Origin: Cyanobacterium stanieri PCC 7202 | GTDB taxonomy: Bacteria; Cyanobacteriota; Cyanobacteriia; Cyanobacteriales; Cyanobacteriaceae | Assembly: GCA_000317655.1 (NCBI GenBank) | Contig: CP003940.1 | Span: 496,001-560,000 of the forward strand | DNA: 64,000 nt | Direction of reading: 5' to 3' | Part shown: positions 35,023 through 44,390 of the stretch, piece by piece | Layout of the letters: each line of letters begins with the position of its first letter | How positions within the stretch are numbered: the first letter of the stretch is position 1 | Notes under the pieces: generated by a model | What the model was told of the DNA's origin: nothing | Seen by the model: only the letters and a program-made list of their open reading frames with translations | Databases searched by the model: none | Translations under genes and position numbers: made by a program

Positions 35023-35832
35023 ATGAAAACGGCGGTAGCTTTAACCATTGCGGGTTCTGATAGTGGTGGGGGTGCAGGGATTCAGGCGGATTTAAAAACC
35101 TTTGCTTTTAATTATGTCCATGGTACCAGTGTAGTTACCTGTCTTACAGCACAAAATACCAAGGAAGTAACGGAGGTAATGGCGGTATCTCCTGCCATGG
35201 TAAAGGCTCAATTTGAGGCGGTAGTCAATGATATAAAGGTGGATGCCCTGAAAACAGGGATGTTATTCAATCAAGAAATTATCTCCACGGTGGCAGACTG
35301 TATTAAGTCATGGGGTGGTACTAATATTGTCATTGATCCTGTGATGGTTTCGCGCACAGGGGCGCAGTTAATTGATGATTCGGCGGTGGAGGCGATGAAA
35401 CGGGAGCTTTTTCCCCAAGCCTTGGTTTTGACTCCTAATATTTATGAGGCACAGTTGTTGAGTGGTGTTTCTATTACTTCTGTAGACGAGATGAAACAGG
35501 CAGCGGCGAAAATTTATGATTTGGGAGTAAAAACTGTGCTTATTAAAGGGGGTGCTGCGGAGGGTGAAAATAAGGGTATTGATGTTTTTTTTGATGGTCA
35601 AGATTATACGGTGTTTCGTCTCAAAGCCATTGATACGGTTAATAATCATGGTACGGGATGCAGTTTGGGGGCTGGTATTACTGCCCATCTTGCCCTCGGA
35701 AAACCCCTCCTAGGGGCGATCGCCTCTGCCAAGGAATATGTCACCAACGCCCTAGAATATTCCCTAGAAATCGGCTCAGGATGCGGCCCTATCGGTCATT
35801 TTTTCCCCATGATAGAGTCTCAATATCAGTAA
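35023..35832 (+). CDS. thiD: Hydroxymethylpyrimidine/phosphomethylpyrimidine kinase
   Basis: ThiD phosphorylates HMP and HMP-phosphate in thiamine biosynthesis. The 269-residue ribokinase-fold protein shows the family start VALTIAGSDSGGGAGIQADLK, DPVMVSRTGAQL in the middle and the anion-hole/catalytic DTVNNHGTGCSLGAGI at the C-terminal end. I use ATG 35023, because the family begins at this point. A GTG at 35008 would add five residues. No TPP riboswitch is recognisable upstream; the leader is mostly heptamer repeat. Confidence 0.94.
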   Translation: MKTAVALTIAGSDSGGGAGIQADLKTFAFNYVHGTSVVTCLTAQNTKEVTEVMAVSPAMVKAQFEAVVNDIKVDALKTGMLFNQEIISTVADCIKSWGGTNIVIDPVMVSRTGAQLIDDSAVEAMKRELFPQALVLTPNIYEAQLLSGVSITSVDEMKQAAAKIYDLGVKTVLIKGGAAEGENKGIDVFFDGQDYTVFRLKAIDTVNNHGTGCSLGAGITAHLALGKPLLGAIASAKEYVTNALEYSLEIGSGCGPIGHFFPMIESQYQ

Positions 35833-35870
35833 TTAATCTCTGTTCGAGATAACATTTTCTGGGGTTGGTA

Positions 35871-35898
35871 GGGAATGGGGAACAGGGAATAGGGAACG
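35871..35898. repeat. Short tandem heptamer repeat (4 units)
   Basis: GGGAATG, GGGAACA, GGGAATA and GGGAACG follow one another downstream of thiD. A near-identical array lies at 59322-59342. Confidence 0.75.
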
Positions 35899-36037
35899 GT
35901 TCTAATATTTAGAAGTCTTAGTGTTTAGTGTACTTCACCTATACCTCATACCATAATTAAGCAATGCCGTAATTTGAATTTGTTGTTACTTTTAGCTTAC
36001 TATTTGTCTTTTCTCTTATCCTGAACTCAAGTTAGTT

Positions 36038-36072
36038 AAAGTCCCCCATAATTGGGGGATATTTTGGGGCTT
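36038..36072 (-). repeat. Dispersed C5/G5 palindromic repeat, copy 4 (diverged)
   Basis: AAAGTCCCCCATAATTGGGG keeps the main hairpin, but the second G run has changed to GGGGC. It lies between convergent thiD and the Nfu gene. Confidence 0.65.
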
Positions 36073-36116
36073 GAACCCCCGATTACATCAACAATTTGGT
36101 ACCGAAACGAGGTTAA

Positions 36117-36353
36117 TTAAATAACCTGTTCAACCTCAGCAATTTCAGGGATATTCTCTCTCAAACGACGCTCGATACCCATGCGCAAAGTCATGGTAGA
36201 ACTAGGGCAAGAACCACAAGCTCCCTGTAATCTAAGTTTGACAGTGGGACCATCAATTTCTACTAATTCTACATTACCACCATCCGCCATCAAATAAGGG
36301 CGTAACTCGTCCAATACTTGCTCTACATTGTCATTAGTTAAAGCCAGAGTCAT
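36117..36353 (-). CDS. NifU C-terminal-domain (Nfu/CnfU) Fe-S scaffold protein
   Basis: The 78-residue protein is a stand-alone Nfu domain. It has the [19 protein letters not shown] start and the cluster-binding CGSC motif in [18 protein letters not shown]. It holds a 2Fe-2S or 4Fe-4S cluster between two subunits and passes it to targets such as photosystem I. This short form is the main cyanobacterial and plastid (CnfU) scaffold. It is a single unit on the minus strand, next to tRNA-Ser. Confidence 0.93.
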   Translation of the reverse strand: MTLALTNDNVEQVLDELRPYLMADGGNVELVEIDGPTVKLRLQGACGSCPSSTMTLRMGIERRLRENIPEIAEVEQVI

Positions 36354-36442
36354 AAGTGTCTATCTCCTTGAATAAGTTTTATCAGATACACATTCATGAT
36401 AACCAATTTCCCGTCAGGCTACTCTTACCACCATCAATCAAC

Positions 36443-36528
36443 GGAGAGGGGGGGATTCGAACCCCCGAAGGGTGTTACCCCTTAGCAATTTTCGAGACTG
36501 CCGCATTCAACCACTCTGCCACCTCTCC
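36443..36528 (-). tRNA. tRNA-Ser(CGA)
   Basis: On the minus strand the 86 nt fold into a class II tRNA. The acceptor is GGAGAGG/CCTCTCC, the D arm contains AGAGTGGTTGAATG and the anticodon loop CTCGAAA gives anticodon CGA. A long variable arm (GCTAAGGGGTAACACCCTT) and the T arm GGGGGTTCGAATCCCCC complete it. CCA is not encoded. Confidence 0.95.
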
Positions 36529-36693
36529 ATGTCTGAGTAAGTAATTATAGCATCAACTTAAATCCTTTGGAACTTAATTACTAATTATTTAGTCCTAATA
36601 ACAAGATTACAATAAAAATATCAAGCTCTAATCTTAGCTCCTTTCTTAAAATAAACATTATTATTACGCTCACTAATTTTATTTATAAAAATT

Positions 36694-37968
36694 ATGTTAA
36701 ACAACAATAAAGCTAAAATATTATTAGCAACCTTACTTTTATTAACTGCTAGTTTTGTGGCAATTAATCCCCATTTAGATAAACTTTTTACCACTGATAA
36801 TGCTGTTTATGCAGAAAAAGATAACTCCACTATGACAGAGTCTGACAATAAACAACTAGATGAAAATGTTATTCAGGCTAACAAAGACTTTGCTTTTAAG
36901 CTATTTTCGACCATTCAACAAGCAGAAGAAAATGAGAATATTTTTGTTTCACCTCCTAGTATTTCCATTGCTTTAAATCTGTTAAATAATGGGGCAAATG
37001 GAGAAACTCAAGAGGAAATAAAAAATGCTTTAGCATTACAAAATCTTACCCTCCCAGAAATAAATCAGCAATACAAAATCCTCCAAAATTTATTACAAAA
37101 CAAAGAAGAAAATACCCTTTCCATTAATAATTCTTTGTGGATTCGTCAAGGATTTCCTGTCAAACCAGATTTTTTGAGTACCAATCGGGAATATTACCAA
37201 GCAGAAGTATCCGCCCTAGATTTTAATAATCCTAATGCGGTAGATACTATTAATACTTGGGTGAGTGATGCTACCGAAGATAAAATTACTAGCATCATTG
37301 ATTCTATTGCCCCTGAAGATGTATTATTCCTCATTAATGCTATTTATTTTAAGGGTGAGTGGCAATTAGCATTTGATCCCGAATCAACCCAAGAAATGGA
37401 TTTCACCCAGTCTGATGGGGAAGTTATCCAACATCCTTTGATGATGAAGGATGGCAATTTTGCCTATACAGAAAATGATGATTTACAAATGATTCGTTTA
37501 CCCTATGGGGAATCGGAAGAGTTGGCAATGTATATTGTTTTACCTAGTGAAAATTCTGATTTAGAGACTCTGATGGGGGAATTAAATGCAGAAACATGGC
37601 AAGAATGGACGGGTAATTTGCGTCGTCAAGAGGGTATGATTCGTTTGCCTAAATTTAGTCTTGAGTATGAAATTTCTTTGAATAATGTTCTGCAAACGTT
37701 GGGAATTTCTAGGGCTTTTACTAATCAGGCTGATTTTACAAATTTAACGGATGAGTCTATCTTTGTAAATAACGTTAAACATAAGACTTTTATTGATGTG
37801 GATGAGGAGGGAACAGAGGCTGCCGCTGTTACTTCTATTAATATCAGGGTGACTTCTATTCCTGTGGATGCTCCTTTTGAAATGGTGGTAAATCGTCCTT
37901 TCTTTTATGCAATTCAGGATGAGGCTACTGATACCATTTTATTTATGGGTAATGTCAATAGTCTGTAG
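36694..37968 (+). CDS. Serpin-family protease inhibitor with N-terminal membrane/secretion segment
   Basis: The 424-residue protein has an N-terminal hydrophobic segment (about 8-27). A full serpin domain follows: NIFVSPPSISIALNLLNNGA, LFLINAIYFKGEWQLAFDP and the C-terminal NRPFFYAIQDEATDTILFMGNV. The reactive-centre loop hinge is of the inhibitory type, GTEAAAVTS from Gly373. Aligning the SIP motif after the bond with antitrypsin places P1-P1' at Thr387-Ser388. It should trap a serine protease, on the outer face or periplasm if the N-terminus is an anchor. Serpins are sporadic in bacteria. tRNA-Ser is about 165 bp upstream. Confidence 0.92.
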   Translation: MLNNNKAKILLATLLLLTASFVAINPHLDKLFTTDNAVYAEKDNSTMTESDNKQLDENVIQANKDFAFKLFSTIQQAEENENIFVSPPSISIALNLLNNGANGETQEEIKNALALQNLTLPEINQQYKILQNLLQNKEENTLSINNSLWIRQGFPVKPDFLSTNREYYQAEVSALDFNNPNAVDTINTWVSDATEDKITSIIDSIAPEDVLFLINAIYFKGEWQLAFDPESTQEMDFTQSDGEVIQHPLMMKDGNFAYTENDDLQMIRLPYGESEELAMYIVLPSENSDLETLMGELNAETWQEWTGNLRRQEGMIRLPKFSLEYEISLNNVLQTLGISRAFTNQADFTNLTDESIFVNNVKHKTFIDVDEEGTEAAAVTSINIRVTSIPVDAPFEMVVNRPFFYAIQDEATDTILFMGNVNSL

Positions 37969-39084
37969 TTATAAAACGCCCAAGTAATTTTTGACTATCT
38001 TTAAGATGCGATCGCACGCTTTCCCATCCCCAAAAGGATTAATAGCCCCTGCCATCTCATCATAACTACTTTTGTCAGTTAACAATTCTTGGGCAGATTT
38101 AAAAATTATTTCGGCATTGGTGCCGATTAGTTTTGCTGTTCCTGCGGTGACTGCTTCTGGTCTTTCCGTTGTTTCTCGTAAAACTAAGATAGGTTTTCCT
38201 AAACTGGGGGCTTCTTCTTGCAAACCTCCAGAATCAGTTAAAAGGAAAAAACTACGCTTAATTGCTCCTACTAATTCTTGATAATCTAAAGGCTCGGTTA
38301 AAAATACCCTTTCATGGTTATCAAAAGCCTTTTTGATGGGATTTCTCACCGTGGGATTACGATGGAGGGGAAGCAGGATCGCCACATCAGGAAATTGATC
38401 TAAAATTAACTGCATCCCCTTAATAATATCCTGTAAAGGTTCGCCCCAATTTTCTCGGCGATGGACAGTCATTAACAATACCCTATATTGCCCCCAGTTT
38501 AGCCCCTCCACATCACAAGGGGGATTTTTGTCCGCCACCGATAACAAAGCATCAATTACCGTGTTACCTGTGTGGTGAATTTCCCCCGTTACCCCCGAAT
38601 TTTTTAGGTTTTCCACCGCTAGGGTAGTGGGTGCAAAATGTAGTTGAGTAATTTGGGAAATGAGACGGCGATTGGCTTCTTCAGGAAAAGGATTGTAAAT
38701 ATTATTGGTGCGTAATCCTGCCTCCACATGGCCCACAGGAATTTGTTGATAAAATGAAGCAAGGGCAGCAGCGAAGGCGGTGGTAGTATCCCCTTGGGCG
38801 ATGACTAATTGAGGTTCTATTTTTTGAAAGATTTTTTCTAACCCTTGTAAACTACGACAGGTAATATCGCTGAGGGTTTGATTGGGTTGCATGATGTCCA
38901 AGTCTTCATCGGCGGTTAAACCAAAAATGTCCATTACCTGAGCAACCATTTCCCGATGTTGCCCTGTCAAAATCACTTTGGTATCAAATTCTAGGCTATT
39001 TTGAAAGGTTTGAATAACGGGCGCGAGTTTGATGGCTTCTGGGCGTGTGCCAAGGGTGATACAAATAGTTTTTTGGGCGGACAT
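37969..39084 (-). CDS. wecB: UDP-N-acetylglucosamine 2-epimerase (non-hydrolysing)
   Basis: The 371-residue enzyme interconverts UDP-GlcNAc and UDP-ManNAc for surface polysaccharides. It has the family landmarks LGTRPEAIKLAPVI at the N-terminus, GQHREM, VQGDTTTAFA-like (here IAQGDTTTAFAAALAS), HVEAGLRT, PFPEEANRRLISQ and LTDSGGLQEEAPSLGKP. The length is normal. It lies 60 bp downstream of secA on the same strand, separated by a perfect 20 bp palindrome. It abuts the serpin gene, which is convergent. Confidence 0.93.
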   Translation of the reverse strand: MSAQKTICITLGTRPEAIKLAPVIQTFQNSLEFDTKVILTGQHREMVAQVMDIFGLTADEDLDIMQPNQTLSDITCRSLQGLEKIFQKIEPQLVIAQGDTTTAFAAALASFYQQIPVGHVEAGLRTNNIYNPFPEEANRRLISQITQLHFAPTTLAVENLKNSGVTGEIHHTGNTVIDALLSVADKNPPCDVEGLNWGQYRVLLMTVHRRENWGEPLQDIIKGMQLILDQFPDVAILLPLHRNPTVRNPIKKAFDNHERVFLTEPLDYQELVGAIKRSFFLLTDSGGLQEEAPSLGKPILVLRETTERPEAVTAGTAKLIGTNAEIIFKSAQELLTDKSSYDEMAGAINPFGDGKACDRILKIVKNYLGVL

Positions 39085-39114
39085 TTCAATATCTTCTTTT
39101 TAAAGTGAGTTAGG

Positions 39115-39134
39115 CAAGGGGTTTAAACCCCTTG
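39115..39134. repeat. Perfect 20 bp palindrome between secA and wecB
   Basis: CAAGGGGTTTAAACCCCTTG is its own reverse complement. It sits in the 60 bp gap between two genes of the same strand and has no T run, so it looks more like an operator or repeat than a terminator. Confidence 0.6.
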
Positions 39135-39144
39135 TTACAAGAAA

Positions 39145-41964
39145 TTACACTGCTTGGGGTTGGGCTTGGGGTTGGAATTGGAAGAGAGAATAAACGACGT
39201 TACGGCGAATATCGATCATCATTTCCAAGAACATTTCATAACCCTCTTGTTTGTATTCAATGAGGGGATCTTTTTGTCCATAACCCCGTAAGCCAACGGC
39301 TTCGCGCAATCCATCCATATTTTGCAGGTGTTCACGCCAGAGGGTGTCGATTTGTTGGAGGATAAAGAATCTTTCGGCTTGACGCATTAACCCCGGTTGG
39401 AGTTTTTCGATCTGATTTTCTTTGATGTCGTAGGCTTTATGAACTTCTTCCCTTAAAAAGGTTTTCATCTCGGTGGATGTCATATCTTCTAAGTCTTTGA
39501 CGGTGACATCTTGGAGGAGGTAGATAAACTCTTTGGCTTTGTCCACGAGCGCCTCCAGGTTCCATTCATCGGGGGGTAAGTCGGGATTGACGTAGGCATC
39601 AACAATTTCATCCATGGTTTTCTCGGCATACTGGATGACTTGATCTTTCAAATCCTCCCCTTCCAACACTCGACGACGTTCGGCATAAATCGCCCGTCTT
39701 TGGTTGTTCATCACTTCGTCATACTCAAAAACGCTCTTACGGGCATCGTAATAGAAGGTTTCCACCTTTTTCTGGGCGCCTTCAAGGGAACGGGTGAGCA
39801 TTCCAGATTCGATGGGCATATCTTCCTCTACCCTAAAGGCATTCATAAGTCCAGCCACGCGATCGCCCCCAAAAATCCGCAATAAATTATCTTCTAAGCT
39901 CAAAAAGAAGCGAGTAGAACCGGGATCCCCTTGTCTTCCTGCCCTTCCTCTCAATTGGTTATCGATACGGCGGGATTCGTGTCTTTCTGTACCAATTACG
40001 TGTAAACCTCCTGCTTCGATTACCTCATCATGTTCTTTGCCTGTGAGATTTTCGTATTCACTACGGATGCTGTTATATACTTCCCGTAGTTTGATCAAAA
40101 CGGGATCTTGGATGGGGGCTTTTTCCGCTGCGATCGCAATTTTTTCCTCGGCATCCAATTCTGACAATCCTTGGAAACCGTAACTATCCACCGCCAACTT
40201 AACCACTTCTTTTAACTGTGTTTCGGTTTCAGAAGATAACTCACAGGGGAAAATATCAGAAGTTGCCTTCCAAGTCTTGGGTTTTTTACCAGTGCCATTA
40301 CCATTAAAACCTTGTCCCTTGGCTTTTTTACCCGTATCAATCCCCGCCACACTAAATTTTAATTGATCATCTTCAGGACGAACAATTTGGGGCATGAAAT
40401 ACTCCCGAATTTTCAGCCTTGCCATGTAGTCAGAGTTACCACCGAGGATAATATCTGTACCACGCCCCGCCATGTTGGTGGCAATGGTTACAGCCCCTTT
40501 TCTCCCTGCCTGAGCCACAATTTCTGACTCCCTTTCCACATTTTCAGGACGGGCATTGAGTAGGTTATGGGGAATCTTTTTCTCCGCCAACAGGGCTGAT
40601 AATAATTCCGATTTCTCTACGCTGGTAGTACCAACTAATACAGGGCGCCCCGTTTCGTGCATTTCGGCACATTCTTCCGCCACCGCTTTCCATTTAGCGA
40701 TTTCGTTTTTATAAACCACATCCGCCAAATCGTTACGGGAATTGGGGCGGTTTGTAGGTACAATGGTTACTTGTAGATTGTAAACCTTCTCAAATTCTGT
40801 CTCCTCGGTTTTGGCAGTACCCGTCATCCCCGATAATTTTTCGTACAACAGGAAGAAATTTTGATAGGTAATACTGGCGAGGGTTTGGGTTTCCCGTTGA
40901 ATTTCTACCCTTTCCTTGGCTTCTACGGCTTGATGTAAGCCATCACTCCATCTCCTTCCTGCCAACACCCTACCTGTAAATTCATCCACGATTACCACCT
41001 CATCGTTACGCACCATGTAGTTAACGTCACGGGTGAATAATTCTTTGGCTTTGATGGCGTTAAAAACGTAGTGAGCCCAAGGGTTTTCCTGATCATACAA
41101 GTCTGTTACTCCCAAGAGTTCCTCTGCCTTGGCAAAACCTTCATCGGTTAGCAGTACATTACGGGCTTTTTCGTCCACTTCATAATGTCCCCCGTCACCT
41201 TCTTCTTCTTGTTTGGTGAGCATTTGGGCTACTTCTGCCGCTCTTTGATATTTTTCTATGGGGCGATCGACTTGTCCTGAAATAATTAGCGGTGTACGGG
41301 CTTCATCCACTAAAATCGAATCTACTTCGTCAATGATACAGTAATGGGGCGATCGTTGTACCACCTCCTCAATGGAAGTCGCCATATTATCCCGTAAATA
41401 ATCAAAACCCAACTCACTGTTAGTGGCGTAGGTAATATCCGCCAGATAATTTTTGCGGCGCTCTACCGAAGTCATACCACTTTGAATCAAACCTACTTCT
41501 AAACCTAAAAAGCGGTGAATTTGCCCCATCCATTCCGCATCACGACGGGCCAAATAATCGTTCACCGTCACCACATGAACCCCTTTTCCCGTCAACCCAT
41601 TAAGATAAGCAGGTAAAGTCGCCACCAGGGTTTTACCCTCCCCTGTTTTCATCTCGGCAATTTGCCCAGTGTGTAAAACAATGCCCCCCAAAAGTTGCAC
41701 ATCATAGTGACGCATACCCAAAACCCTTACCCCTGCCTCCCTTACTAGAGCAAAGGCTTCCACCAAAATCTCATCTAATATATCATCTCTTTCTTCCTTG
41801 GTTTTTGTCTTGGCAAACATCTCCTTAAAAGATGCCGTTTTTGCCCTCATTTCATCATCAGATAATTTTTTAAAATCTTCCTCCAATAAATTAATCTCGG
41901 CAATCAGAGGCTGTAACTTTTTTAGTTTTCTTGCGTTAGGATCACCAAATAACTTTTTAAACAT
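39145..41964 (-). CDS. secA: Preprotein translocase ATPase SecA
   Basis: SecA drives Sec-dependent protein export across plasma and thylakoid membranes. The 939-residue chain is complete. It has an N-terminal [15 protein letters not shown], Walker [18 protein letters not shown], the [23 protein letters not shown]-type region, preprotein cross-linking domain, [14 protein letters not shown] (motor domain 2), the [19 protein letters not shown] signature and a helical scaffold. The C-terminal zinc-binding tail found in E. coli is absent (ends PQAQPQAV), as is usual in cyanobacteria and plastids. Confidence 0.97.
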   Translation of the reverse strand: MFKKLFGDPNARKLKKLQPLIAEINLLEEDFKKLSDDEMRAKTASFKEMFAKTKTKEERDDILDEILVEAFALVREAGVRVLGMRHYDVQLLGGIVLHTGQIAEMKTGEGKTLVATLPAYLNGLTGKGVHVVTVNDYLARRDAEWMGQIHRFLGLEVGLIQSGMTSVERRKNYLADITYATNSELGFDYLRDNMATSIEEVVQRSPHYCIIDEVDSILVDEARTPLIISGQVDRPIEKYQRAAEVAQMLTKQEEEGDGGHYEVDEKARNVLLTDEGFAKAEELLGVTDLYDQENPWAHYVFNAIKAKELFTRDVNYMVRNDEVVIVDEFTGRVLAGRRWSDGLHQAVEAKERVEIQRETQTLASITYQNFFLLYEKLSGMTGTAKTEETEFEKVYNLQVTIVPTNRPNSRNDLADVVYKNEIAKWKAVAEECAEMHETGRPVLVGTTSVEKSELLSALLAEKKIPHNLLNARPENVERESEIVAQAGRKGAVTIATNMAGRGTDIILGGNSDYMARLKIREYFMPQIVRPEDDQLKFSVAGIDTGKKAKGQGFNGNGTGKKPKTWKATSDIFPCELSSETETQLKEVVKLAVDSYGFQGLSELDAEEKIAIAAEKAPIQDPVLIKLREVYNSIRSEYENLTGKEHDEVIEAGGLHVIGTERHESRRIDNQLRGRAGRQGDPGSTRFFLSLEDNLLRIFGGDRVAGLMNAFRVEEDMPIESGMLTRSLEGAQKKVETFYYDARKSVFEYDEVMNNQRRAIYAERRRVLEGEDLKDQVIQYAEKTMDEIVDAYVNPDLPPDEWNLEALVDKAKEFIYLLQDVTVKDLEDMTSTEMKTFLREEVHKAYDIKENQIEKLQPGLMRQAERFFILQQIDTLWREHLQNMDGLREAVGLRGYGQKDPLIEYKQEGYEMFLEMMIDIRRNVVYSLFQFQPQAQPQAV

Positions 41965-42074
41965 AGTCTAATTTATATAATTGCTTTTATCTATTTAATA
42001 TATTTTTTAATCATATCATTTTGAGGAAAAGAACCCATATACCCTAATTAGGGTTTCTAGTAAAAAGTAAAGGT

Positions 42075-42102
42075 GGGGAATAGGCAATGGGCAATGGGCA
42101 AT
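42075..42102. repeat. Short tandem heptamer repeat (4 units)
   Basis: GGGGAAT, AGGCAAT, GGGCAAT and GGGCAAT follow one another between secA and sixA. Confidence 0.75.
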
Positions 42103-42144
42103 AGTAGATTATCCTGAATACAGAATTTTTAGATTTATATTGTC

Positions 42145-42183
42145 CAAGTCCCCCAGAATTGGGGGATTTAGGGGGCAAAAAAG
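42145..42183 (-). repeat. Dispersed C5/G5 palindromic repeat, copy 5
   Basis: CAAGTCCCCCAGAATTGGGG then GATTTAGGGGGCAAAA is almost identical to copy 3 and lies about 70 bp before the sixA start. Confidence 0.8.
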
Positions 42184-42249
42184 CAACCCCGTAGGGATGT
42201 ATCATGATACGTGCTTACTACCCAACAACCATTATCCAAAACTAAGGTT

Positions 42250-42756
42250 ATGAAAATATACTTTGTCCGCCATGGCATCGCCCAAGAAAGAATCGCAGGG
42301 GCAGATAACCCCCAAAGGGCATTAACTCCCAAAGGCATCGCCAAAACTCACCAAGTGGCCCAAAAATTTAAACAAATAGAAAACTCCTGTAACCTGATCA
42401 TTACCAGCCCCTATATACGAGCTAAACAAACCGCCCAAATTCTTTATGACCATCAACTCGCCCCCAAAATAGAAGAAAGTAACCATCTCATGCCCGATGG
42501 CAACATTCAGCCATGGCTCCATAGCTTACAAAACTCAAGCTATACTGAAGATGATAAATTAATCCTCGTTGGTCATCAACCAGACTTAGGAAACTGGGCC
42601 GAAACATTGATATGGGGAAAAAGTGAGGAAAAAATAATTCTCAAAAAAGCAGGAATAATCGGTATTGACATCATAGACATCTATAACCCCATTGGTAATA
42701 GTGAAATATTTTTACTCATCTCTCCAAAGTGGTTGTTAACAGCAATTGACAGTTGA
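42250..42756 (+). CDS. sixA: Phosphohistidine phosphatase SixA
   Basis: The 168-residue histidine phosphatase has the catalytic RHG at residues 7-9 (YFVRHGIAQERIAG). ITSPYIRAKQTAQIL and the second catalytic His in LILVGHQPDLGNW follow. SixA removes phosphate from phosphohistidines, for example in phosphotransfer domains. I use ATG 42250 because the family starts with MKIYFVRHG. A GTG at 42211 would add 13 residues. The upstream region holds both a heptamer array and a palindromic repeat copy. Confidence 0.9.
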   Translation: MKIYFVRHGIAQERIAGADNPQRALTPKGIAKTHQVAQKFKQIENSCNLIITSPYIRAKQTAQILYDHQLAPKIEESNHLMPDGNIQPWLHSLQNSSYTEDDKLILVGHQPDLGNWAETLIWGKSEEKIILKKAGIIGIDIIDIYNPIGNSEIFLLISPKWLLTAIDS

Positions 42757-42890
42757 CAGGGGAAGGTTAACAATGGAATTTAATGAAAGTCCCAGATACT
42801 TTAAACAGTCGTTTAGTATCTCCCATGACTTATGAGAAACTTAAAATCAGTTATTTTCATTCAATATATTTATTTGTATAAGGTATAAAA

Positions 42891-44033
42891 ATGGCACAAC
42901 CAGCTTGTGAGTATAAACCAGGTTTAGAAGGAATACCCGTCGCCCAATCTAGCATTAGTTACGTAGATGGGAAGGAAGGTATCTTAAAATATAGAGGCAT
43001 TAATATTGAAGAATTAGCCACCAAAAGTACCTTTTTAGAAACGGCATTTTTATTAATTTGGGGCAGACTACCCAGTAAAGAGGAATTAGATAGCTTTCAA
43101 ACTGATATAAATAACCACCGTAGAATTAAATATCATATTCGGGATATGATGAAATGTTTTCCCGAAAGTGGTCATCCCATGGATGCTTTACAAACTTCTG
43201 CGGCGGCGCTTGGGCTTTTTTATTCTCGCCGTGCTTTGGATAAGGAGGAATATATCAGGGATGCGGTGGTGAGAATCATTGCGAAAATTCCCACGATGGT
43301 GGCAGCTTTTTCCCAGATGCGTCAGGGTAATGATTCTATCAAGCCTAGTGATGATCTCAATTACTCTGCTAATTTCCTTTATATGCTCACAGAAAAAGAG
43401 CCAGAACCCTTGGAAGCTCGTATTTTTGATGTCTGCTTAATGCTCCATGCAGAACATACGATGAATGCTTCTACTTTCTCTGCTATGGTAACAGCTTCTA
43501 CTCTAACTGATCCTTACGCAGTGGTAGCCTCTGCGGTGGGGACTTTGGCAGGGCCTCTCCATGGGGGTGCCAATGAGGAAGTTTTGACCATGTTAGAAGA
43601 AATTGGCTCTGTGGAAAATGTACGTCCTTACATTGAGGATTGTATTAAAAATAAAAAGAAAATTATGGGCTTTGGTCATCGGGTGTATAAGGTAAAAGAT
43701 CCCCGTGCTAAGATTTTACAACAGTTAGCGGAGCGACTTTTTGAGCTTACAGGACATGATGAATATTATGATATTGCTCTCGAGGTGGAGAAGGTCGTTA
43801 CTGAACAGTTAGGACATAAAGGTATTTATGCCAATGTAGACTTTTATTCTGGGTTGGTATATCGCAAATTAGGCATTAAACCTGATTTGTTTACGCCGAT
43901 GTTTGCCATTTCTCGGGTAGCGGGATGGTTAGCCCATTGGCGCGAACAGTTGGCGGTAAATCGTATTTTTAGACCTACACAAGTTTATGTGGGAGAAGCC
44001 GATGCGGTTTATGTTCCTATCGAAGAACGTTAA
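42891..44033 (+). CDS. gltA: Citrate synthase
   Basis: The 380-residue enzyme condenses acetyl-CoA and oxaloacetate to citrate. It shows the family opening YKPGLEGIPVAQSSISYVDG and the catalytic GPLHGGANEEVLTML (His). The second histidine is in MGFGHRVYKVKDPRAK and the C-terminal Asp region is NVDFYSGLVYRKLGI. The length matches the short Gram-positive/cyanobacterial type II-like form. It is monocistronic, with a good terminator after it. Confidence 0.95.
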   Translation: MAQPACEYKPGLEGIPVAQSSISYVDGKEGILKYRGINIEELATKSTFLETAFLLIWGRLPSKEELDSFQTDINNHRRIKYHIRDMMKCFPESGHPMDALQTSAAALGLFYSRRALDKEEYIRDAVVRIIAKIPTMVAAFSQMRQGNDSIKPSDDLNYSANFLYMLTEKEPEPLEARIFDVCLMLHAEHTMNASTFSAMVTASTLTDPYAVVASAVGTLAGPLHGGANEEVLTMLEEIGSVENVRPYIEDCIKNKKKIMGFGHRVYKVKDPRAKILQQLAERLFELTGHDEYYDIALEVEKVVTEQLGHKGIYANVDFYSGLVYRKLGIKPDLFTPMFAISRVAGWLAHWREQLAVNRIFRPTQVYVGEADAVYVPIEER

Positions 44034-44049
44034 TTAGGCACAAAAAAAG

Positions 44050-44077
44050 ACCCTTGGATATTCCAAGGGTTTTTTTG
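44050..44077 (+). terminator. Bidirectional intrinsic terminator after citrate synthase
   Basis: ACCCTTGGA pairs perfectly with TCCAAGGGT around a TAT loop. A T7 run follows on the plus strand, and an A7 run precedes the stem, which gives a T run on the minus strand as well. It can end both gltA and the minus-strand small unit. Confidence 0.85.
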
Positions 44078-44170
44078 TTTCAGGATTCCCTAAAAGGTAG
44101 AGTGTAACTGCTGGAAGAAACTTTTTCAATAACTCTTAAAATGTACCAATGACCAACTTAGAAATTTATC

Positions 44171-44242
44171 TTAAAGAACAGTTCCAGAACTCAGCTCACC
44201 ATGTCCAGCTAGAGAACCCAAAGTTTTACTACTATCAACCAT
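44171..44242 (-). CDS. 23-residue small protein with strong independent expression signals
   Basis: On the minus strand a perfect AGGAGG (44251-44256) stands 8 nt before an ATG that opens 23 codons: MVDSSKTLGSLAGHGELSSG followed by TVL and TAA. Upstream are a 14 bp inverted repeat and a promoter with an exact TTGACA. Downstream, about 95 bp on, is a bidirectional terminator. The peptide is polar and rich in Gly and Ser, with no membrane helix or cysteine. I recognise no family. The unit could also be an sRNA with an incidental ORF, but the ribosome binding site argues for translation. Confidence 0.45.
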   Translation of the reverse strand: MVDSSKTLGSLAGHGELSSGTVL

Positions 44243-44270
44243 GGGCATCACCTCCTTTCTTCCTGAACGG

Positions 44271-44288
44271 TTAAACTATAAAGTTTAA
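44271..44288. promoter_or_regulatory. Inverted repeat at the start of the small-protein transcript
   Basis: TTAAACT (44271-44277) and AGTTTAA (44282-44288) flank ATAA. It lies at the predicted 5' end of the minus-strand transcript, so it may be an operator or a protective 5' hairpin. Confidence 0.4.
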
Positions 44289-44296
44289 TTGCTAAC

Positions 44297-44326
44297 AATG
44301 TAACATAATCATCTTAAAAGTGTCAA
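44297..44326 (-). promoter_or_regulatory. Predicted sigma-70 promoter of the 23-codon unit
   Basis: On the minus strand TTGACA (44321-44326) and TACATT (44297-44302) are separated by 18 bp. The predicted start is near 44290, giving a leader of about 48 nt. The -35 is perfect; the -10 has two mismatches. Confidence 0.5.
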
Positions 44327-44334
44327 CTTTGAAT

Positions 44335-44366
44335 AAACAAAAAAAAGCAAGGACAAAGCCCTTGCT
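44335..44366 (-). terminator. Intrinsic terminator of the small thylakoid-type protein gene
   Basis: On the minus strand AGCAAGG pairs with CCTTGCT, followed by a long T run (44333-44345). It separates this gene from the 23-codon unit downstream. Confidence 0.75.
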
Positions 44367-44390
44367 AGATTGATTTTGTAGAGAGAATAT

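Noticed and set aside
36356-36544. 62-codon ORF across the tRNA
   Set aside because: It is read through tRNA-Ser in the antisense direction; the tRNA fold is unambiguous.
42774-42836. 20-codon plus-strand ORF before citrate synthase
   Set aside because: It has no ribosome binding site and nothing distinctive in the peptide.
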